Origin: a virus
DNA length: 64,000 nucleotides
Virus record (IMG/VR): IMGVR_UViG_3300017917_000321
Location: 25,087 to 89,086 of that record
Reading direction: 5' to 3' (one strand)
The notes under the pieces were generated by a model. The model was not told where the DNA came from, made no database searches, and saw only the letters and a program-made list of their open reading frames with translations. Position numbers and translations under genes: made by a program. Below are positions 9,292 through 17,672 of the stretch, in pieces; positions within the stretch are counted from its first letter, which is position 1; each line of letters begins with the position of its first letter.

Positions 9292-10405
9292 TAGACTGGG
9301 ATATTATCGTGTAGGATGGAAAAAGTTCTATAATAAAACTCTAGCTCTGCTAGAGAGCAATAAGACTGGCTATAAGATCGATTGGGTTTTTAACAACGAC
9401 ATTTACGGTAAAATTGATTGGACATTACCAGTTTTAGAATCTCTAGATTTATTATATGCTCTGCGAGCTAGACAGCTTAGAGAAAAATATGACTATCTTG
9501 TTTTGTACTTCAGCGGTGGCGCAGACAGTACTAATATTTTAAAAACATTTATAGATAACAATATTTTTCTAGATGAAATTGTAATGCAATGGCCTGAGCC
9601 TCAAGTAAAGCAATATTCTGATGTTAACGATAAAAGTAATCTAAATATCTACAGTGAAATTAAGTACCAAGCAGTACCTACATTAAACAATTTAAATTTA
9701 CATCCTAATACTAAGATTAGATATCAGGATTTTGCTAAACCCCTGTTAGATTTGCTAGCAAAGGACAATTGGTTTGATGAAATGCCTATGGGAACAAATA
9801 TTAGTCCTTCGGGGATTGGTAGACAGATATCACAAGTGACCGAACCGCATATTCTTAATTTGTGTATGCAGGGTAAATCGTGCGCACAGATACTAGGTGT
9901 TGATAAGCCATTGGTTCACTCTAACGGTTCTGATTACTTTGCATATTTTTCAGATGTATCAGCTATGCATTCTCCACCGGTAGATTATACGATGGGCGAT
10001 ATTTTTAATAATTTGTATCATACAGAATTCTTTTATTGGACACCTGATCTACCAAATATTGTTGTTAAACAGGCACAACTGATTAAAGCATACTGCGAAA
10101 CTAGCTCAACAGCTAAAGCTCAAATTATGAGCTCGATGAAAAAACACATCGGAACATTTAGACCATTATTACATTCTATAATTTATTCGCCCGATTTGAA
10201 AATTGAATGGGACCCAGAAAAACCAAACTCTGCTGTAGTTAGACCTATGGACGAATGGTTTTGGAAGTCTGCATCAAAAACTCAGATCGGCAATTATCTA
10301 TCTGTAATTGACTATATAAAGAAAAACTCAAGCTCTGAATATATGATAGATAATAATATTGAGAATGGCTTGGCCGCCCATACAACCGGCTTTTATAAAC
10401 TTTAA
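9281..10405 (+). CDS. PP-loop (N-type) ATP pyrophosphatase 1
   Basis: A 374-residue protein. LVLYFSGGADSTNIL at about residues 73-87 is the PP-loop SGGxDS signature of ATP-pyrophosphatases, which adenylate a carboxylate, carbonyl or RNA base before nucleophile transfer. It lacks an N-terminal Cys glutaminase domain and the C-terminal zinc Cys motif of QueC, so it is neither a complete asparagine synthetase nor QueC. A second PP-loop protein lies at 12044. Amide or thioamide-type bond formation on an island metabolite is a reasonable but untested role. Translation is coupled to the previous gene by an 11-base overlap. Confidence 0.75.
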   Translation: MLNDRLGYYRVGWKKFYNKTLALLESNKTGYKIDWVFNNDIYGKIDWTLPVLESLDLLYALRARQLREKYDYLVLYFSGGADSTNILKTFIDNNIFLDEIVMQWPEPQVKQYSDVNDKSNLNIYSEIKYQAVPTLNNLNLHPNTKIRYQDFAKPLLDLLAKDNWFDEMPMGTNISPSGIGRQISQVTEPHILNLCMQGKSCAQILGVDKPLVHSNGSDYFAYFSDVSAMHSPPVDYTMGDIFNNLYHTEFFYWTPDLPNIVVKQAQLIKAYCETSSTAKAQIMSSMKKHIGTFRPLLHSIIYSPDLKIEWDPEKPNSAVVRPMDEWFWKSASKTQIGNYLSVIDYIKKNSSSEYMIDNNIENGLAAHTTGFYKL

Positions 10406-10418
10406 GAGGAGAATGACA

Positions 10419-10868
10419 TTGGAAAAGATGAACGAAGTACAAAAGAGAAGTATAGCAAAAGCAATAACAGCACGAGTAATGTTTACATGCAGCCACTTGG
10501 TTAACGGATTTATAGTAACAGGGTCTCTGGTGTTGGGCGCACAAATCGTAGGTGTGGCAGCAGTTGTGAATCTTTTGTTATTTTGGTTACACGAACGTGC
10601 ATGGAATTTCTTTCAGTTTAATAGAAAGCCCAAGGATGGTTTAATGTTCCTTGACGGACATCCTAGAACAGTTAGTAAGTCAGTAACATGGAGAGCAGTA
10701 ATTACTGCAAATAATTTCCTTATTCCATATCTACTAACAGGCTCATGGCAGACTGCTGCGGCATTCTTAACAATCGCAACTGTAATGAATATTGTGCTTT
10801 ATTATGTACACGAACGAGTCTGGAATAGATTTGCCTGGGGCAAAACAGCAGAACCGCAGCCTGTTTAA
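10419..10868 (+). CDS. DUF2061-type membrane protein (two tandem copies)
   Basis: Two repeats of the DUF2061 pattern are visible: KRSIAKAITARV...LLLFWLHERAWN and KSVTWRAVITANN...IVLYYVHERVWN, each ending in a (L/V)HERxWN motif. Each half is a hydrophobic helical hairpin, so a small inner-membrane protein of four helices is expected. AGGAG at 10407-10411 is 7 bases before TTG 10419, ideal spacing; ATG 10413 is too close and ATG 10428 rather far, so the TTG start is preferred. DUF2061 has no established biochemical role. It sits between the two PP-loop genes. Confidence 0.75.
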   Translation: MEKMNEVQKRSIAKAITARVMFTCSHLVNGFIVTGSLVLGAQIVGVAAVVNLLLFWLHERAWNFFQFNRKPKDGLMFLDGHPRTVSKSVTWRAVITANNFLIPYLLTGSWQTAAAFLTIATVMNIVLYYVHERVWNRFAWGKTAEPQPV

Positions 10869-11730
10869 TTCTCGCTACCCTATAGTAGCAGCATTAATGA
10901 ATCAGGTGTCTGAGGAGACCCTAGCTATTGCAATAAGCAAGGCTGGGGGATTCCCTAGCATTAGCGGTTATTGTTATGATTCAGACAATGGTATTATTAA
11001 TGCTTTACACTGCTTTGTTGATGCAACAGGCAGCTCCGATCTCATTTTAGGTGTAGACGAACGATCTTTACTTAACGAAAAGCTAGTTAATACTATAAAA
11101 GATTTACAGATCTCTCATCTATTAAGATATGAAAATGAAGACCCTGCAATATCTGATACTGTTAGAAAAGAATGGCGCGGTATAACTGATAAACTTCTTA
11201 ACGAATTGTCCTGTCGAAGAATACAACTAAGGGATAATTTTAATGAAATTAAAGTTAGAAATGCGATCTATTTTATAAAAGGCAATGACGGCGCTGGCCG
11301 CCCTGGAGCAGCTTCAACTAGAGAGCTGTTTGACTATCACAGAGAAAAAACACCCGAAGCATTACTAGTACCTACGGGAGGCATAGGAACTGCTGCACAG
11401 GTCAAGTACTATTTAGAATCAGGTGCAGTAGCAGTTGGATGCGGTACGATTTTTGCAGCGGCTGAAGAAAGCGTATTAAGCCAGCAAACAAAAGAACGTA
11501 TTATAGCATCGACTAACAAGGATCTTTCTAGGGTTGACCCTAGATTAAACCAACTCGGGCTAGTCTTTAACAAGCTATCATTAGATAATCTCAATAATAC
11601 AGCTTCTTTAAAAGAGGGCATAAAGTCTTCAAAAAACGGATTAATTTTTGCAGGACATGCAGTAGAGCATATTAATAGTATAGAACCTGTAAACGTAATT
11701 TTACACAGGCTAATGAACTATTCTAGATAA
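10804..11730 (+). CDS. Nitronate monooxygenase-like FMN TIM-barrel protein
   Basis: The protein begins, after a short variable leader, with YPIVAALMNQVSEETLAIAISKAGGF, matching the first strand and loop of nitronate monooxygenases and related FMN barrels. The phosphate-binding part is PTGGIGTAAQVKYYLESGAVAVGCGTIFAAAEES, equivalent to the family GGI...ALxxGAxGVxxGTxFxxxxES. At about 300 residues it is near family size. The start is uncertain: ATG 10804 and TTG 10831 both overlap the DUF2061 gene in another frame and neither has a strong Shine-Dalgarno. FMN-dependent oxidation of a small molecule is the family expectation; the substrate is unknown. Confidence 0.7.
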   Translation: MYTNESGIDLPGAKQQNRSLFNSRYPIVAALMNQVSEETLAIAISKAGGFPSISGYCYDSDNGIINALHCFVDATGSSDLILGVDERSLLNEKLVNTIKDLQISHLLRYENEDPAISDTVRKEWRGITDKLLNELSCRRIQLRDNFNEIKVRNAIYFIKGNDGAGRPGAASTRELFDYHREKTPEALLVPTGGIGTAAQVKYYLESGAVAVGCGTIFAAAEESVLSQQTKERIIASTNKDLSRVDPRLNQLGLVFNKLSLDNLNNTASLKEGIKSSKNGLIFAGHAVEHINSIEPVNVILHRLMNYSR

Positions 11731-11733
11731 ATA
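11726..11733 (+). promoter_or_regulatory. T4-late-like box
   Basis: GATAAATA differs from the T4 late promoter consensus TATAAATA at one position. It overlaps the stop of the upstream gene and lies 31 bases before the ATG of the small gene at 11765, at suitable distance for a short leader. In AT-rich DNA this can arise by chance. Confidence 0.35.
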
Positions 11734-11764
11734 TTAGAACAACAGTATTTTAAAGGATACAATC

Positions 11765-12037
11765 ATGAGTTTCAGAATACAAACTAAAAAAGAAAGACTA
11801 AGCCCAGATGTGCCTTGGTATCAGTTTTCAGCGGCATATAGAACAGCTATTACACAGCACAACGGCTCAATTTCTATAGAGGAACCCGATAATCTTACAA
11901 CTGTAACAACATTGACTTTTGCTGACGAAGCTGCATACAATGCATTTGTAGCAGACCCGGTAGTTGTTAAAGAGTTTGCAGATCACGCAGCATACAACAA
12001 TTTTGCTAAAATTGAAAAGAAATCAAGAGAACTCTAA
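11765..12037 (+). CDS. Small uncharacterised protein
   Basis: A 90-residue acidic protein not assigned to a family. It has the layout beta-helix-beta (TTVTTLTFADEAAYNAFVAD and then EFADHAAYNNFAKIEKK), which would suit half of a ferredoxin-like dimeric alpha-beta barrel, though this is only a secondary-structure impression. AAAGGA at 11752-11757 sits 7 bases before the ATG. It lies between the nitronate-monooxygenase-like gene and the second PP-loop gene, so a partner role in the same step is possible. Confidence 0.6.
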   Translation: MSFRIQTKKERLSPDVPWYQFSAAYRTAITQHNGSISIEEPDNLTTVTTLTFADEAAYNAFVADPVVVKEFADHAAYNNFAKIEKKSREL

Positions 12038-12043
12038 GGTTGA

Positions 12044-13234
12044 ATGCTAGAAAAGTTCATCTATGTAGAACAGACTAAGAATCAGTTGCCTCTAATGGCA
12101 ACTGATTTTTATTATATAAACCCTTTGATGTTACTGCATACATCAGAGCATAGAAATGAAATATTATCTAGTCTAGACAAAGATCTTAAATCGGATATAC
12201 TTTTTGGTGTACACTTTTTAGGACCAGTGTATCCAAGATTCAATAGAGAAAACTATTTCTACAAAGTTTCTCAAAATCCAATATATAGCTTTTTACCAAA
12301 TCTACAGATTAAAAGAAAGCTAGACTTTTCATCTATAACTGATTCTAGGGCTTTAGAATTAGAGTCTAAGTTAGATAGATTTAAAAATGTATATCTATTT
12401 TGGAGCGGCGGGATAGATTCTACTGTAATACTCGTTTCTATACTAAAGAATTGGCAAAAGCAAAGTTTAGAAAAATTAATAGTTGTTCTAAATTCTTATA
12501 GTATAGAAGAAAATCAACAGATGTATGAACAGTTCATACATAACAAAATATCTACAGTATCAACTGATAAATTCTTTTCGGGAGAAGTAAATTTTTCTCA
12601 CGACAATCTTTATGTAGACGGAAATGCTGCTGACACACTTTCTGCTACTATAATGTTTTATGAATTTGAAAAACGTTTCCCAAACTATTACCTAAAGCCA
12701 TGGAAGCAGAACATTGACATTCTAATTAAATTTTTTAGTGAGTATGAGGATGTCAACTATGGTCAATATATGTATAAAAAAGTAGTAAGGTCTTTAATAT
12801 ACAATAAGTTTGAAGTCGAGACTATTTTTGATTTTCTTTGGTGGATGGGCTTTAATTGGATACACGATAGAAATCTACACTGTGTATTATGGCAGTATAC
12901 TCCGTGCTTTTTTGCAGATCCTAATATAAGTGTAAAACGGTTCCTTGAAGAAAATATGTTTCAGTGGTTCAACAGCAATGATTATCAGGACTGGAGAGTT
13001 GCTGCTGTAGGAACAGATGAAATTATAGGAAATACTGTAGCTGAACATAAATTGGCATTTAAAAAATACATATTTGAATTTAATAGAGATAGTGATTATT
13101 TCCTCTATAAAGATAAAGTAGCATCAACACCTAAAAACGAAACCAAAAGCAGCCATATTATCTTGTGCGGCATTGACACAGACTATAATTACTATTATAG
13201 ACATGCTCATGAGAAGATATGGCCGCCTAAATGA
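12044..13234 (+). CDS. PP-loop ATP pyrophosphatase 2
   Basis: A 396-residue protein. VYLFWSGGIDSTVILVSIL at about residues 114-132 is the PP-loop, followed by a Rossmann-like strand KLIVVLNSYS and a conserved-looking GNAADTLSA segment. It is a distant paralogue of the protein at 9281 and likewise lacks a glutaminase domain, so ammonia or another nucleophile would have to come from elsewhere. AAGG lies a few bases before the ATG. Its stop overlaps the next ATG by 4 bases. Two PP-loop genes separated by a DUF2061 gene, an FMN barrel and a small gene suggest a multi-step activation module; that is inference. Confidence 0.72.
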   Translation: MLEKFIYVEQTKNQLPLMATDFYYINPLMLLHTSEHRNEILSSLDKDLKSDILFGVHFLGPVYPRFNRENYFYKVSQNPIYSFLPNLQIKRKLDFSSITDSRALELESKLDRFKNVYLFWSGGIDSTVILVSILKNWQKQSLEKLIVVLNSYSIEENQQMYEQFIHNKISTVSTDKFFSGEVNFSHDNLYVDGNAADTLSATIMFYEFEKRFPNYYLKPWKQNIDILIKFFSEYEDVNYGQYMYKKVVRSLIYNKFEVETIFDFLWWMGFNWIHDRNLHCVLWQYTPCFFADPNISVKRFLEENMFQWFNSNDYQDWRVAAVGTDEIIGNTVAEHKLAFKKYIFEFNRDSDYFLYKDKVASTPKNETKSSHIILCGIDTDYNYYYRHAHEKIWPPK

Positions 13235-14433
13235 TTATCTTAAAACGTCCTCCTGGCGATTCTTTTACTTTTCGATTGTTCGTTGAATTAACTTCAAAAG
13301 TAAAACGCCCTAAAGATTCAATATACATATGGTCAGCTGCAATAGACCCGCATTACACGGGTTGGTCAGCTGCAATAGATCCTGTATACATTGGTCAGCG
13401 TCCTGACGAAAATGGTTATCAACACGAAACTGAGTTGTATTATAGAAGTCAGTTAACTAACGCAATTAAATCAGATCTAGTAATATTAGGAATTAAAGAT
13501 CATTTAACATCCGGAGATTTTAATTTTTGGAATAACAAATTGCCCACTATAGTTGAATATGTTTCAACTATGGTAGATTTTTACAGTGATAAGAAGTTTA
13601 TAATTTTAACCTCTGTAGAAAATTTAGAAAAGTATCTAGTAAACCCGAATGTTAAAATTGTACCCTGGGGAGGGGACATAACAAATCATCAACGGGAATA
13701 TCAAAAACTAGAACCTGTATTAGCTAAAAATCTCAACAGCTCGTATACTTTTTTAAGTCTTAATAGAAACAAACGAGCTCATCGAGCTATGTTAGTATCA
13801 TATCTATATGCTTTAAACATACAAGACAGTGGTTTGATATCCTGTATGTTTAAAGATAAAATTGACGATCTATTTTCTTACACCAACTGGACAGTATCTC
13901 GTCCTGAATTATATGTAGAAGGGTTTCAAAAATTTAAATCTTCTACACTGTTGCTCAATGATGATTTTCAAATCTATGACAATTATAACAATGACAACGT
14001 TTCTAATTTTAGAAACAAATTAAGTAACTATTACAGAGATACATTTGTAGAAATCATATCCGAAACAAGCTACACTGAATACTGTTTTAATCTCACAGAA
14101 AAAACATTAAACAGTGTCTATGGAGCATCATTCCCTATTTTATTATGCAGCAAAGGCAGTCTTCAATTTTTAAGAAATATGGGTTTGGATGTATTTGATG
14201 ACATTATTGATCACAGCTACGACACTATTGACGATCCTGCTGTACGATTAGAAACGGCCATAAACAATAATTTAGAATTACTAACCAATAATGCTAGGAC
14301 CAAACAACTGTGGATTCAAAATATTGATAGGTTTAAAAATAACATTGACTTTTGTCAAAAAAGAATGTATAATTACTACAATTCAAGATCTATAGATCTA
14401 TTTGATGAGATAATTAATGACCCAAACTTTTAA
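13231..14433 (+). CDS. Glycosyltransferase-like protein, paralogue of 2261 gene
   Basis: A 400-residue protein. The C-terminal lobe has EIISETSYTEYCFNLTEKTLN, then ASFPILLCSKGSLQFLRNMGLDVF, then DHSYDTIDD, which aligns in order with the 2261 gene product. The middle has SLNRNKRAHRAMLVSYLYA, matching CLNRRPSIHRYAVVSSLFD in the paralogue. Shared order over more than 200 residues indicates homology although identity looks low. Residues 38-54 contain a near-perfect local duplication (WSAAIDPHYTG then WSAAIDPVYIG). A glycosyltransferase function is suggested by the GT-B-like C-terminal motif only. Confidence 0.45.
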   Translation: MIILKRPPGDSFTFRLFVELTSKVKRPKDSIYIWSAAIDPHYTGWSAAIDPVYIGQRPDENGYQHETELYYRSQLTNAIKSDLVILGIKDHLTSGDFNFWNNKLPTIVEYVSTMVDFYSDKKFIILTSVENLEKYLVNPNVKIVPWGGDITNHQREYQKLEPVLAKNLNSSYTFLSLNRNKRAHRAMLVSYLYALNIQDSGLISCMFKDKIDDLFSYTNWTVSRPELYVEGFQKFKSSTLLLNDDFQIYDNYNNDNVSNFRNKLSNYYRDTFVEIISETSYTEYCFNLTEKTLNSVYGASFPILLCSKGSLQFLRNMGLDVFDDIIDHSYDTIDDPAVRLETAINNNLELLTNNARTKQLWIQNIDRFKNNIDFCQKRMYNYYNSRSIDLFDEIINDPNF

Positions 14434-15034
14434 AACTGATGATTCTTTTTTTACAGTAGTAATGCCTACAAGATGTCCTATAAGATTCTGGGATGTTTTC
14501 AAATGGGTAGAAGAAGATGCTAATGCTAAATTTAGATTCATACGAGATTTTGAAATAGAACAAGGCCGTCTACCTTTAAGAGAAGTTGAAGAAATTTATC
14601 CAGGCGTTAAAACGATTGGCATAGTAGTTAATCCTTGGGCTAGGGCTGCGTGGTCTTATGCTATGTCTATAGATCCGCCTGAAGGATATCCAGGTGTTGA
14701 GCAGATACAAAAACAATTTGAAGGATTAGATTTTTCTTCGTTTGATACGTACATATCTAGTATACTACATTGTACCTCAATATCAAATAAGTATCATCCA
14801 ACTGTAACACAATCTTCTTGGTTAACGCACGGCGAGAAAAATGTAGATTTTTTACTAAGAGCAGAAACTGTAAATCAAGATTTTAAACAGATACAAGATT
14901 ATTTTTGTACAGATAGGTCATTAGGAGTAGAAGATTTTAATTTTGATTATAGACCATACTATTCGGAAATCAGTAAAGGAATAATTGAACAAATTTTTAT
15001 TGAAGATATAAATCGTTATGGATACACCTTTTAA
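14417..15034 (+). CDS. Sulfotransferase-like protein
   Basis: A 205-residue protein resembling the Sulfotransfer_2 type. IGIVVNPWARAAWSYAMS near residues 73-90 matches the family (V)RNPxxRxxSxY 3'-phosphate-binding element, although the usual Arg is replaced by Val. VDFLLRAETVNQDFKQIQDYF near 148-168 matches the F(L)xxExLxxDFxxL element, and the C-terminal RPYYSEISKG...DINRYGYTF is typical of the last helix. The N-terminal PAPS P-loop (PKxGGTS-like) is not obvious, so activity is uncertain. It would transfer sulfate from PAPS to a sugar or other hydroxyl. It overlaps the upstream gene by 17 bases. Confidence 0.55.
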   Translation: MTQTFKTDDSFFTVVMPTRCPIRFWDVFKWVEEDANAKFRFIRDFEIEQGRLPLREVEEIYPGVKTIGIVVNPWARAAWSYAMSIDPPEGYPGVEQIQKQFEGLDFSSFDTYISSILHCTSISNKYHPTVTQSSWLTHGEKNVDFLLRAETVNQDFKQIQDYFCTDRSLGVEDFNFDYRPYYSEISKGIIEQIFIEDINRYGYTF

Positions 15035-15044
15035 GGATTGATAT

Positions 15045-15728
15045 ATGTATGACATAGTATTCATAAGTTATAATGAACCTAATGCAGAGTCTAATTGGAA
15101 ATTGCTCAAAGATAAATTTCCAATGGCTAAAAGAATAGATGGAGTTAAGGGCATACATCAAGCACACATAGCCGCAGCAAAAAAATGTTTTACTAAAATG
15201 TTTTGGGTAGTTGATGCTGACGCACAAATACTACCATCTTTTATCTTTGATTACGAACCTAACGAATGGGACTTAGAAACAGTTCACGTATGGCGCAGTA
15301 AAAATCCAGTTAACGACTTAGAATATGGCTACGGAGGTGTAAAATTATTACCTAGGCTACTAACTTTAGAAGTTGATGTTTCTCAGACTGACATGACCAC
15401 TAGTATTTCGAAAAACTTTAAAGCTATGTCAGATGTTTCAAATATTACAGCATTTAATACTGATCCGTTTAATACTTGGAGAAGTGCGTTTAGAGAATGT
15501 GTTAAACTGTCAAGTAAAATTATAAGAGAACAAAACAACGAGGAAACAGACCAACGTCTCTATGCGTGGTGCAATAAAGGTATTGACAGACCATTTGGAG
15601 ATTATTCTATTCACGGTGCTAACATTGGCCGTGCTTATGGTACTAAAAACATTAATAATCCAAATGAACTAAAGAAGATAAACGATTTTGATTGGTTGTA
15701 TGAGCAATTTTCAGAATATACCGTTTGA
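15045..15728 (+). CDS. GT-A-like glycosyltransferase, paralogue of 1344 gene
   Basis: A 227-residue protein. Motifs FISYNEPNAESNW, AKRIDGVKGIHQAH and FWVVDADAQIL match the 1344 gene product in order and spacing; DADA is the candidate DxD metal motif. It is about 80 residues shorter, lacking part of the C-terminal region. NTWRSAFRECVKL matches AWRAGFREGVKL of the paralogue, so the similarity extends past the nucleotide-binding half. A short 10-base gap with weak AAGGATTG precedes the ATG. The downstream radical SAM gene starts inside its 3' end. Confidence 0.5.
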   Translation: MYDIVFISYNEPNAESNWKLLKDKFPMAKRIDGVKGIHQAHIAAAKKCFTKMFWVVDADAQILPSFIFDYEPNEWDLETVHVWRSKNPVNDLEYGYGGVKLLPRLLTLEVDVSQTDMTTSISKNFKAMSDVSNITAFNTDPFNTWRSAFRECVKLSSKIIREQNNEETDQRLYAWCNKGIDRPFGDYSIHGANIGRAYGTKNINNPNELKKINDFDWLYEQFSEYTV

Positions 15729-16698
15729 TAAGATTGTACACTTTGGACAAAAGACGCTCTTAGAGCGTCGTTTGTTTACTGTCTCTTGGATACTGGCTAG
15801 ATTCTGTAATTATAATTGTTCGTATTGCTGGCCTTATGCTCGTAGTGATACACCTGATCATCGCAGTTTTGAAACTTATACCAAGACTATTGATGAGATA
15901 AAGCGTCAAGCTAGAGAAAATGGTTTTACTGATTTTCATTTTAGTTTCAGCGGTGGCGAACCGACTGCGTATAAACAGTTTGGTGAACTTATAGAGCATT
16001 ATGCAAGCGACCAAGAGCCGGCATATCAGAGCATACACATGACAACTAATCTAAGTCCTGGCAGCAAATGGTGGGACAAGTGGTTAACAGTTACTGATCA
16101 TCTACAGCGTCGTAGTATTACTGCAAGTTTCCATGCTGAATTTGCTAAGGAACAGGAATTTGGAGACAAGTGTCTTCAATTAATTAATAACGGAGTTCTT
16201 CTCACAGTTAATCAGGTAATGGTTCCTGAGCGATTTGACGAATACTATGATAGATGCAAGCGATTGTTTGATAGGGGCATTAACGTAACATTAAAACCTC
16301 AGAGTGATCCCACTGCTAGTTTTGTTGTCAGCGGTTATACACAAGAACAGTTAAACATACTTCAAACAGGATTTCCTCAACACATCGATGGAGAGGAACA
16401 GACTCAAATAGAACTAACAGACGATCAAGGTAATAAGTACTACATGGATCAAGCTGAGCGTTTTAATGCTTTTGGGTTTAATAAGTTTAAGGGATGGTTG
16501 TGTAACAGCGGCTATCAAAGTTGTATTATTAGAGAACCGGACGGCGAAGTAAAACGCAGTTATAGTTGCAGGGATGAGCCTTTAGGTACAATAGATACAG
16601 GGTTTAAATTATTTAAAACTCCTATCCCTTGCAAAACAGAAACATGTGTATCGAGTGCAGACAGTAAAATTCCTAAGATGAAAATATGTACAAATTAG
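15700..16698 (+). CDS. Radical SAM enzyme, CNYxCxYC type A
   Basis: The ATG at 15700 is preferred over an in-frame TTG 12 bases earlier. The 332-residue protein has FCNYNCSYCWPYA (C-x3-C-x2-C) near residue 40 and FSFSGGEPTAYK near 83, the radical SAM cluster and GGEP motifs. The C-terminal part carries further cysteines (GWLCNSG, YSCRDEP, PCKTETC) likely to bind an auxiliary cluster. Two related proteins are encoded at 19560 and 21228. It overlaps both neighbours by 13-29 bases, so it sits within one tight operon. Substrate unknown. Confidence 0.85.
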   Translation: MSNFQNIPFDKIVHFGQKTLLERRLFTVSWILARFCNYNCSYCWPYARSDTPDHRSFETYTKTIDEIKRQARENGFTDFHFSFSGGEPTAYKQFGELIEHYASDQEPAYQSIHMTTNLSPGSKWWDKWLTVTDHLQRRSITASFHAEFAKEQEFGDKCLQLINNGVLLTVNQVMVPERFDEYYDRCKRLFDRGINVTLKPQSDPTASFVVSGYTQEQLNILQTGFPQHIDGEEQTQIELTDDQGNKYYMDQAERFNAFGFNKFKGWLCNSGYQSCIIREPDGEVKRSYSCRDEPLGTIDTGFKLFKTPIPCKTETCVSSADSKIPKMKICTN

Positions 16699-17672
16699 AA
16701 GATATAAAATCAATTCATTTAGAAGTGACATCAAAGTGTCAGGCTAGATGTCCTATGTGTCCACGTAGAATACATGGAGGACCTCTCTTAACAGGTTTAG
16801 AACTTGAAGAAATTGATTTAGATACATTTAAAAAATGGTTCAGTGATGACTTTATTTGTCAGCTAGGTCACTTAATGATGTGTGGAAATCTAGGAGATCC
16901 TATTATTGCTAAAGATACACTGGCGATTTTTCAACATTTAAGATCCGTTAACCCTAATATCATACTTCACATGCACACTAACGGAAGTGCTAGATCAAAA
17001 GACTGGTGGGAAAAACTTGCAGAAGCAGGTGTTGAGGTTACATTTGGTATTGATGGAATGGAAGATACGCACAGTCTCTATAGAATAGATACCGACTGGA
17101 ATAAAATTATAGAAAACGCAAAGGCATTCATTGCGGCCGGCGGATCGGCTCAGTGGCACATGTTAGTATTCGAACACAATGAGCATCAAGTACATCTTTG
17201 CCAACAGGTCAGCAGAGCATTAGGATTTAAATCATTCTCATCTAAGCACACTACTAGATTTAAACAAGGAAAGTTTGATGCTGTAGATGAAAATTATAAA
17301 GTAACACATACTCTTTATCCATCAAAGAAAAGCGTTGAAATGATTGTTCCTGCAAAGATAGCACAAGAAGAATCTTTGCCAACTATAACTTGTAAAGCAA
17401 AAGAAGAAAATCAGTTATATGTTAGTGCTACAGGATATGTAACGCCCTGTTGTTGGTTAGATTTAGAATGGTTGCCAGATTTTAGTGATTCTAAAATTGA
17501 TTATAAGATTAAAATTAATCAGTCCCCTAACCTGCATAATATGTCATTTAAAGAAATCTTTGACAGCAATTATTTTAATAAAATTCAGGGATGTTGGACT
17601 AACTCGGGTTTAAGAGAATGCTCTAAGCAGTGTGGTAGTTTTGATAAGTTGAAAGAACAGTTTGAAAGATGA
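16686..17672 (+). CDS. Radical SAM/SPASM enzyme
   Basis: A 328-residue protein with canonical domain order. TSKCQARCPMC near residues 15-25 gives C-x3-C-x2-C; MCGNLGDP near 62-69 takes the place of GGEP; HTNGS follows at 97-101. The C-terminal SPASM-like region has TCKAKEEN, VSATGYVTPCCWLDLEW and RECSKQCGSFD, which can bind auxiliary Fe-S clusters. Enzymes of this build make peptide crosslinks, dehydrogenations or sugar modifications. It overlaps the radical SAM gene before it by 13 bases and the methyltransferase after it by 4. Confidence 0.87.
   Translation: MYKLEDIKSIHLEVTSKCQARCPMCPRRIHGGPLLTGLELEEIDLDTFKKWFSDDFICQLGHLMMCGNLGDPIIAKDTLAIFQHLRSVNPNIILHMHTNGSARSKDWWEKLAEAGVEVTFGIDGMEDTHSLYRIDTDWNKIIENAKAFIAAGGSAQWHMLVFEHNEHQVHLCQQVSRALGFKSFSSKHTTRFKQGKFDAVDENYKVTHTLYPSKKSVEMIVPAKIAQEESLPTITCKAKEENQLYVSATGYVTPCCWLDLEWLPDFSDSKIDYKIKINQSPNLHNMSFKEIFDSNYFNKIQGCWTNSGLRECSKQCGSFDKLKEQFER

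Noticed and set aside
9281-13234. PP-loop proteins as QueC, completing the deazaguanine pathway
   Set aside because: Both have SGGxDS but lack the C-terminal zinc cysteine motif of QueC and sit in the accessory island far from queE and dpdA.
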